Below are positions 60,491-64,000 of a stretch of 64,000 bases of DNA, piece after piece. Position numbers and translations under genes: made by a program. The stretch is from Arthrobacter humicola. Its GTDB lineage: Bacteria; Actinomycetota; Actinomycetes; Actinomycetales; Micrococcaceae. Within the stretch, counting starts at the first letter, position 1. Each line of letters begins with the position of its first letter. The stretch covers positions 1-64,000 of the forward strand of contig NZ_JAFKON010000010.1 in the NCBI RefSeq assembly GCF_022803015.1, given 5' to 3'. The notes under the pieces were generated by a model. The model did not search any database and was not told where the DNA came from. It was given only the letters and a program-made list of their open reading frames with translations.

Positions 60491-61495
60491 ATGACACGAC
60501 CCATTACTCTCTTCACCGGCCAGTGGGCCGACCTGCCCTTCGAAGAGGTGGCGCGGCTCGCCGGTGAGTGGGGCTTCGACGGCCTGGAGATCGCCTGCTG
60601 GGGCGACCACTTGGACCCGCTGCGGGCAGTCGAGGACGACGCCTATCTCCAGGGCCGGCTGGACATCCTGGACAAGCACCAACTCAAAGTCCACGCGATC
60701 GCCAACCACCTCACCGGGCAGGCCGTCTGCGACGACCCGATCGACGAGCGCCACGAGGGAATTCTTCCCGCCGATGTGTGGGGCAACGGTGAGCCCGAAG
60801 GAGTCCGCATGCGGGCCGCCGAGGCCATGAAGACCACCGCGCGGGCGGCCGCCAGGCTCGGCGTGCAGACCGTCACCGGGTTCACCGGATCCTCGATCTG
60901 GAAATCCGTGGCCATGTTTCCGCCCGCCTCGGACGCCATGATCGAACGCGGCTACCACGACTTCGCCGACCGCTGGAACCCGATCCTGGACGTCTTCGAC
61001 GAGGAAGGCGTCCGTTTCGCCCTCGAGGTCCACCCGTCAGAAATCGCCTACGACTACTGGACCGCCAAGCGCACTCTCGAGGCCATCGGCCACCGGGAGA
61101 GCTTCGGCCTGAACTTCGACCCGTCCCACTTCGTGTGGCAGGACCTGGACCCCGTGATGTTCCTGCAGGACTTCGCCGAGAAGATCTTCCACGTCCACAT
61201 CAAGGAGTCCGTCCGGCAGCTCAACGGCCGCAACGGCCGCCTCGGCTCCCACCTGCCCTGGGCAGACCCCCGCCGCGGATGGGACTTCGTCACGGCCGGC
61301 CACGGAGACGTCAACTGGGAACCGATTTTCCGGACCCTGAACGCCATCGGATATCAGGGTCCCACCAGCGTCGAATGGGAGGACGCGGGCATGGACCGCC
61401 TGCTCGGCGCACCGCAGGCCCTCGCCCTGGTCAAGGAACTTGCCACGATCACACCGCCCACGGCCGCGTTCGATGCCGCCTTCGCCGCCCGCTGA
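60491..61495 (+). CDS. Sugar-phosphate isomerase/epimerase family TIM-barrel protein
   Basis: 334 residues from the ATG at 60491 with AGGAAAG upstream (the frame opens earlier at 60296 in antiphase sequence). Xylose-isomerase-like TIM barrel: [32 protein letters not shown] (metal Glu), [15 protein letters not shown] (Asp/His), FHVHIKES (His) and [12 protein letters not shown] (Glu). These four residues bind a metal. Family members include 3-keto-sugar hydrolases/lyases and inosose isomerases. Context favours a 3-keto-glycoside step. Confidence 0.9.
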   Translation: MTRPITLFTGQWADLPFEEVARLAGEWGFDGLEIACWGDHLDPLRAVEDDAYLQGRLDILDKHQLKVHAIANHLTGQAVCDDPIDERHEGILPADVWGNGEPEGVRMRAAEAMKTTARAAARLGVQTVTGFTGSSIWKSVAMFPPASDAMIERGYHDFADRWNPILDVFDEEGVRFALEVHPSEIAYDYWTAKRTLEAIGHRESFGLNFDPSHFVWQDLDPVMFLQDFAEKIFHVHIKESVRQLNGRNGRLGSHLPWADPRRGWDFVTAGHGDVNWEPIFRTLNAIGYQGPTSVEWEDAGMDRLLGAPQALALVKELATITPPTAAFDAAFAAR

Positions 61496-61535
61496 GCCGG
61501 TCACGGCCACAACAAACCAACAACAGAGGAACCCC

Positions 61536-62237
61536 ATGACAACCGAGAAAAAGACCGCCCTCGTGGTGCGCGGCGGCTGGGACGGGCACCAGCCCGTCGC
61601 GGCCACCGAGGAATTCATCCCATACCTGCACGCCAGCGGCTACGAGGTCCGGGTGGAGGAATCGCCCAAGATCTACGCCGACGCCGACTACATGGCCGGC
61701 GTCGACCTCATCCTGCAGTGCGTGACCATGTCCACCATCGAAAAGGACGAATTCGAAGGTCTACGGACCGCCGTCGAAAACGGCACGGGCCTGGCCGGCT
61801 GGCACGGCGGCATCGCGGATTCCTACCGCAACACCTCCGACTACCTGCACCTGATCGGCGGGCAGTTTGCCTGCCACCCGGGCAAACACCCGGACGAGCG
61901 CACGGGCGGACAGCCCGACAACTACGTCCCCTACACGGTCAATATGCTCCGGGCGGCCGCGGACCATCCGATCACTGCCGGTCTCGGCGACTTCGATCTC
62001 GTCACCGAACAGTACTGGGTCCTCGCCGACGACTACATCGACGTCCTGGCCACCACCACCCAGAAGGTTCGCGAATGGGACCCCTGGCACCGGGAAGTCA
62101 CCTCGCCCGCCGTCTGGACCCGGCAGTGGGGCAAGGGCAGGATCTTCGTCTGCACCCCGGGACACCGCGTCGAAATCCTCCAGGACAGCAACGTCCGCAC
62201 CATCATCGAAAGGGGCCTGCTGTGGGCAAGCCGTTAA
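61536..62237 (+). CDS. ThuA-domain protein
   Basis: 233 residues from the ATG at 61536 (AGAGGAACCCC upstream). ThuA/glutamine-amidotransferase-like fold: ALVVRGGWDGHQPVAATEEF, LILQCVTMSTIEKDEFEGL, LAGWHGGIADSYRNTSDYLHLIGG, HPITAGLGDF, EQYWVL. Named after the Sinorhizobium trehalose-utilisation gene thuA, which acts with the dehydrogenase ThuB; biochemistry uncertain. Overlaps the next gene by 16 bases. Confidence 0.9.
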   Translation: MTTEKKTALVVRGGWDGHQPVAATEEFIPYLHASGYEVRVEESPKIYADADYMAGVDLILQCVTMSTIEKDEFEGLRTAVENGTGLAGWHGGIADSYRNTSDYLHLIGGQFACHPGKHPDERTGGQPDNYVPYTVNMLRAAADHPITAGLGDFDLVTEQYWVLADDYIDVLATTTQKVREWDPWHREVTSPAVWTRQWGKGRIFVCTPGHRVEILQDSNVRTIIERGLLWASR

Positions 62238-63334
62238 ACGTTGGAATCATCGGCTGTGGAGCCATCATCGCCCAGTACCTGGTCAACTTCCGCCGGCTCG
62301 AGGACATCAACCTCGTCGCCGTCGCGGACCTTGACCCGTCCCGGGCGCAGGCAGTTGCCGACTCGTACGACGGCGTCCGGGCGCTCACAGTCGACGCGCT
62401 CCTGGCCGCCGACGACGTCGAACTCGTCCTGAACCTGACCATTCCCGCGGCGCACGCCGAGATCGCCCTCCGCGCCATTGCCGCCGGCAAATCCGTCTAC
62501 GGCGAGAAGCCGTTGGCGGCAACCACAGCGGAGGCCTGCCAGGTCCTCGACGCCGCCCGGGCAGCCGGCGTCGTGGTCGGCTGCGCCCCGGACACCGTGC
62601 TCGGGACCGGGATCCAGACCGCACGGAAAGCCATCGACGACGGACTGATCGGCCGGCCCATCTCCGCGACCGCCACCATGGTCACCCCGGGGCATGAGCG
62701 CTGGCACCCGAACCCGGACTTCTATTACCAGCCCGGCGGCGGCCCGCTGCTGGACATGGGACCCTACTACGTCTCGGCCCTGGTCACCCTGCTCGGACCC
62801 GTGGTCTCGGTGATCGGTGCGGCCAGCCACACCCGCGACGAGCGGACCATCGGTTCGGGCCCACGCGAAGGCCAGAACGTGCCCGTGGCAACCGACACCC
62901 ACGTCACCGGCGTCCTGGTCCACGCCTCGGGCGCCCTGTCCACGCTGGTGATGAGCTTCGACGCCGTGAAGACCAAGAGCCCCAACATCGAAATCCACGG
63001 TGAGCACGGCTCCCTCGTGGTCCCGGATCCCAACCACTTCGACGGCGACGTGCAGCTCTTCGCCCTCGGTGCAGACGACTGGGAGACCCTGCCCGTCTCC
63101 GCGGGCTATGTGGAATCGGGGCGGGGCTTCGGCATCTCCGATCTCATCCGCACGCCTGCGGGCCAGGAACCCAGGGCGGGCGGTGCCCTGGCATTCCACG
63201 CCCTGGAGGTGATGGAGTCCGTGCTGGAGTCGGCGCACACGGGTGCGCCGGTCCGGATCGGCAGCACGGTTGCCCGCCCTGCCCCCGTTGAGCTGACCGA
63301 CCTGACTGCGGCGGCCGTGGGGGTCTCCTCCTAG
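62222..63334 (+). CDS. Gfo/Idh/MocA oxidoreductase, second, with Tyr in place of motif His
   Basis: 370 residues from a GTG at 62222, 16 bases inside the ThuA gene. LNVGIIGCGAIIAQYLVNF, catalytic lysine in YGEKPLAATTAE. At the third motif it has PLLDMGPYYVSALVTLLG: Asp and Gly kept, the usual His replaced by Tyr, as in glucose-fructose oxidoreductase-type members. It may oxidise or reduce a different sugar from the first dehydrogenase. Last gene of the operon; palindrome family 2 follows. Confidence 0.9.
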   Translation: MGKPLNVGIIGCGAIIAQYLVNFRRLEDINLVAVADLDPSRAQAVADSYDGVRALTVDALLAADDVELVLNLTIPAAHAEIALRAIAAGKSVYGEKPLAATTAEACQVLDAARAAGVVVGCAPDTVLGTGIQTARKAIDDGLIGRPISATATMVTPGHERWHPNPDFYYQPGGGPLLDMGPYYVSALVTLLGPVVSVIGAASHTRDERTIGSGPREGQNVPVATDTHVTGVLVHASGALSTLVMSFDAVKTKSPNIEIHGEHGSLVVPDPNHFDGDVQLFALGADDWETLPVSAGYVESGRGFGISDLIRTPAGQEPRAGGALAFHALEVMESVLESAHTGAPVRIGSTVARPAPVELTDLTAAAVGVSS

Positions 63335-63357
63335 CGCCCACTCAGGCACGCACGGCT

Positions 63358-63423
63358 GAATTCGCCGGAAACCTGCCCGTTCGCCGGAAAAGTCCGGCGA
63401 CCTCGCAGCCTTCCGGCGAATTC
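63358..63423. repeat. Dispersed palindrome family 2, copy C
   Basis: Perfect 13-base outer arms GAATTCGCCGGAA / TTCCGGCGAATTC and inner TTCGCCGGA-AAAG-TCCGGCGA hairpin. Lies between the convergent dehydrogenase and reductase genes; can terminate both. Confidence 0.88.
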
Positions 63424-63444
63424 GTGCGCCCGGGCCAGGACGGG

Positions 63445-64000
63445 TCAGATGGTGCGCGGAGCCTTGGCCAGGTTCTCCGTGAGTTCGGCCGCGTTCTGCC
63501 GGATCACGTAGGCCGGGCGGTCCCGTTCCGTGCGCCAGCTTTCGGCGAGCGGGCCCATGTTGACGGTGTCGAAGCCGAATTCGTCGTAGAGCCTGGTCAC
63601 CAGCTCGGCCGCTTCCGGGAAGTCGCTCGCCGTGGCCATGGCACGGCGGTTCGGGGTGCCGGCCGGCGTCCCGTCCGTGGTGATCTGGGAGAACATGATG
63701 TGGTTGAAAGCCTTGGCCACCTTGGACTGGGGAAGGTGCTCCTGCAGCAGGCCGGAGGTGGTGGCCTCGCCGGCATCCAGGGCCGGGATATGCCCGTCAC
63801 GTTCCCAGTAGTAGTTGTTGGTGTCGAGGACGATCTTGCCGGCCAGCGGTTCCACGGGGACGTCCGGGAGGCTCCTGAGCGGCACGGTGACGACGGCGAA
63901 GTCGCCGGCTGCGGCCGCCTCGGCCGGCGTCGCGGCCCGGGCCTTGGGCCCCAGTTCCGCGACGAGGTCCGCCAGGGTCTCCGGACCGCGCGAGTTGCTG
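63445..64000 (-). CDS. NADPH-dependent F420 reductase-like protein, 5'-truncated
   Basis: Open through the window edge; the frame before 63885 continues as GPETLADLVAELGPKARA..., so the true start lies beyond 64000. Visible: FAVVTVPLRSLPDVPVEPL, GKIVLDTNNYYWERDGHIPALD, KVAKAFNHIMFSQIT, AMATASDFPEAAELVTRL. This matches F420H2:NADP oxidoreductases (Fno-like) and related NAD(P)-binding reductases. If Fno-like, it passes electrons between reduced F420 and NADP. The nucleotide-binding N-terminus is missing from view. Confidence 0.8.
   Translation of the reverse strand, partial: SNSRGPETLADLVAELGPKARAATPAEAAAAGDFAVVTVPLRSLPDVPVEPLAGKIVLDTNNYYWERDGHIPALDAGEATTSGLLQEHLPQSKVAKAFNHIMFSQITTDGTPAGTPNRRAMATASDFPEAAELVTRLYDEFGFDTVNMGPLAESWRTERDRPAYVIRQNAAELTENLAKAPRTI

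Noticed and set aside
1-64000. tRNA, rRNA, CRISPR or insertion sequence
   Set aside because: None recognised by eye; no transposase, integrase or clover-leaf sequence was found. A covariance-model search was not possible.

Overview
The window is high-GC chromosomal DNA from an actinobacterium, most likely an Arthrobacter/Pseudarthrobacter-type soil member of the Micrococcaceae. The grounds are G+C near 70% in most genes, Shine-Dalgarno starts with frequent GTG and ATGA couplings, many LacI/TetR/ROK regulators beside small catabolic operons, an AldO-type alditol oxidase and an F420-reductase-like protein. This is judged by eye; no database search was run. Bases 1-19 are the Tn5/Nextera mosaic-end adapter, so the left edge is a library artefact and the first gene is truncated.

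Layout. 20-3857: tail of a cytochrome b-type membrane protein, an alpha/beta hydrolase, a TetR gene divergent from a short-chain dehydrogenase across a perfect palindrome, and a small membrane-anchored protein. 3908-7484: a lower-GC block with a truncated-looking HhH-like protein, a 736-residue protein that looks like a nuclease-domain/PIN-like fusion, and a small protein with a 12-glycine tract. 7790-13211: zinc alcohol dehydrogenase, VOC protein, NYN-domain protein, a GGDEF remnant, an unlisted 59-residue ORF and a cation/proton antiporter. 13369-19475: LacI regulator divergent from a polar-amino-acid-type ABC transporter, a Gfo/Idh/MocA dehydrogenase and a DAO-family oxidase, best read as uptake and oxidation of Amadori compounds or opines. 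19617-24091: lipoprotein, molybdate operon (HTH-TOBE regulator, modA, modB, modC) and an SRPBCC protein. 24237-29192: a tartrate pathway (LysR, tartrate dehydrogenase, DctA, glycerate kinase). 29380-35327: MOSC protein, quinone-oxidoreductase-like protein, ArsR-SRPBCC pair, alpha/beta hydrolase, and a TetR gene with two operators facing a DUF2306-like membrane protein and a DinB protein. 35452-41606: PucR regulator, glutaminase, amino-acid permease and a TPP enzyme. 41936-49175: MBL hydrolase, a frameshifted cellulose-synthase-like glycosyltransferase with a PilZ domain, DUF1992 and NmrA-like proteins, and an aldose epimerase. 49202-54712: xylose/xylitol locus (ROK regulator, alditol oxidase, xylA, xylB). 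54788-63334: LacI-controlled sugar ABC importer with two Gfo/Idh/MocA dehydrogenases, a TIM-barrel isomerase and a ThuA protein, resembling 3-keto-glycoside pathways. 63445-64000: 5'-truncated F420-dependent NADP reductase-like gene.

Two families of dispersed intergenic palindromes recur (one around 3.2, 7.5, 11.3 and 32.2 kb; another around 30.0, 34.7, 48.2 and 63.4 kb). Several regulators have clear operators in their own promoters. Two genes carry single-base frameshifts that may be real or sequencing errors. No tRNA, rRNA, CRISPR array, insertion sequence or phage gene was recognised.
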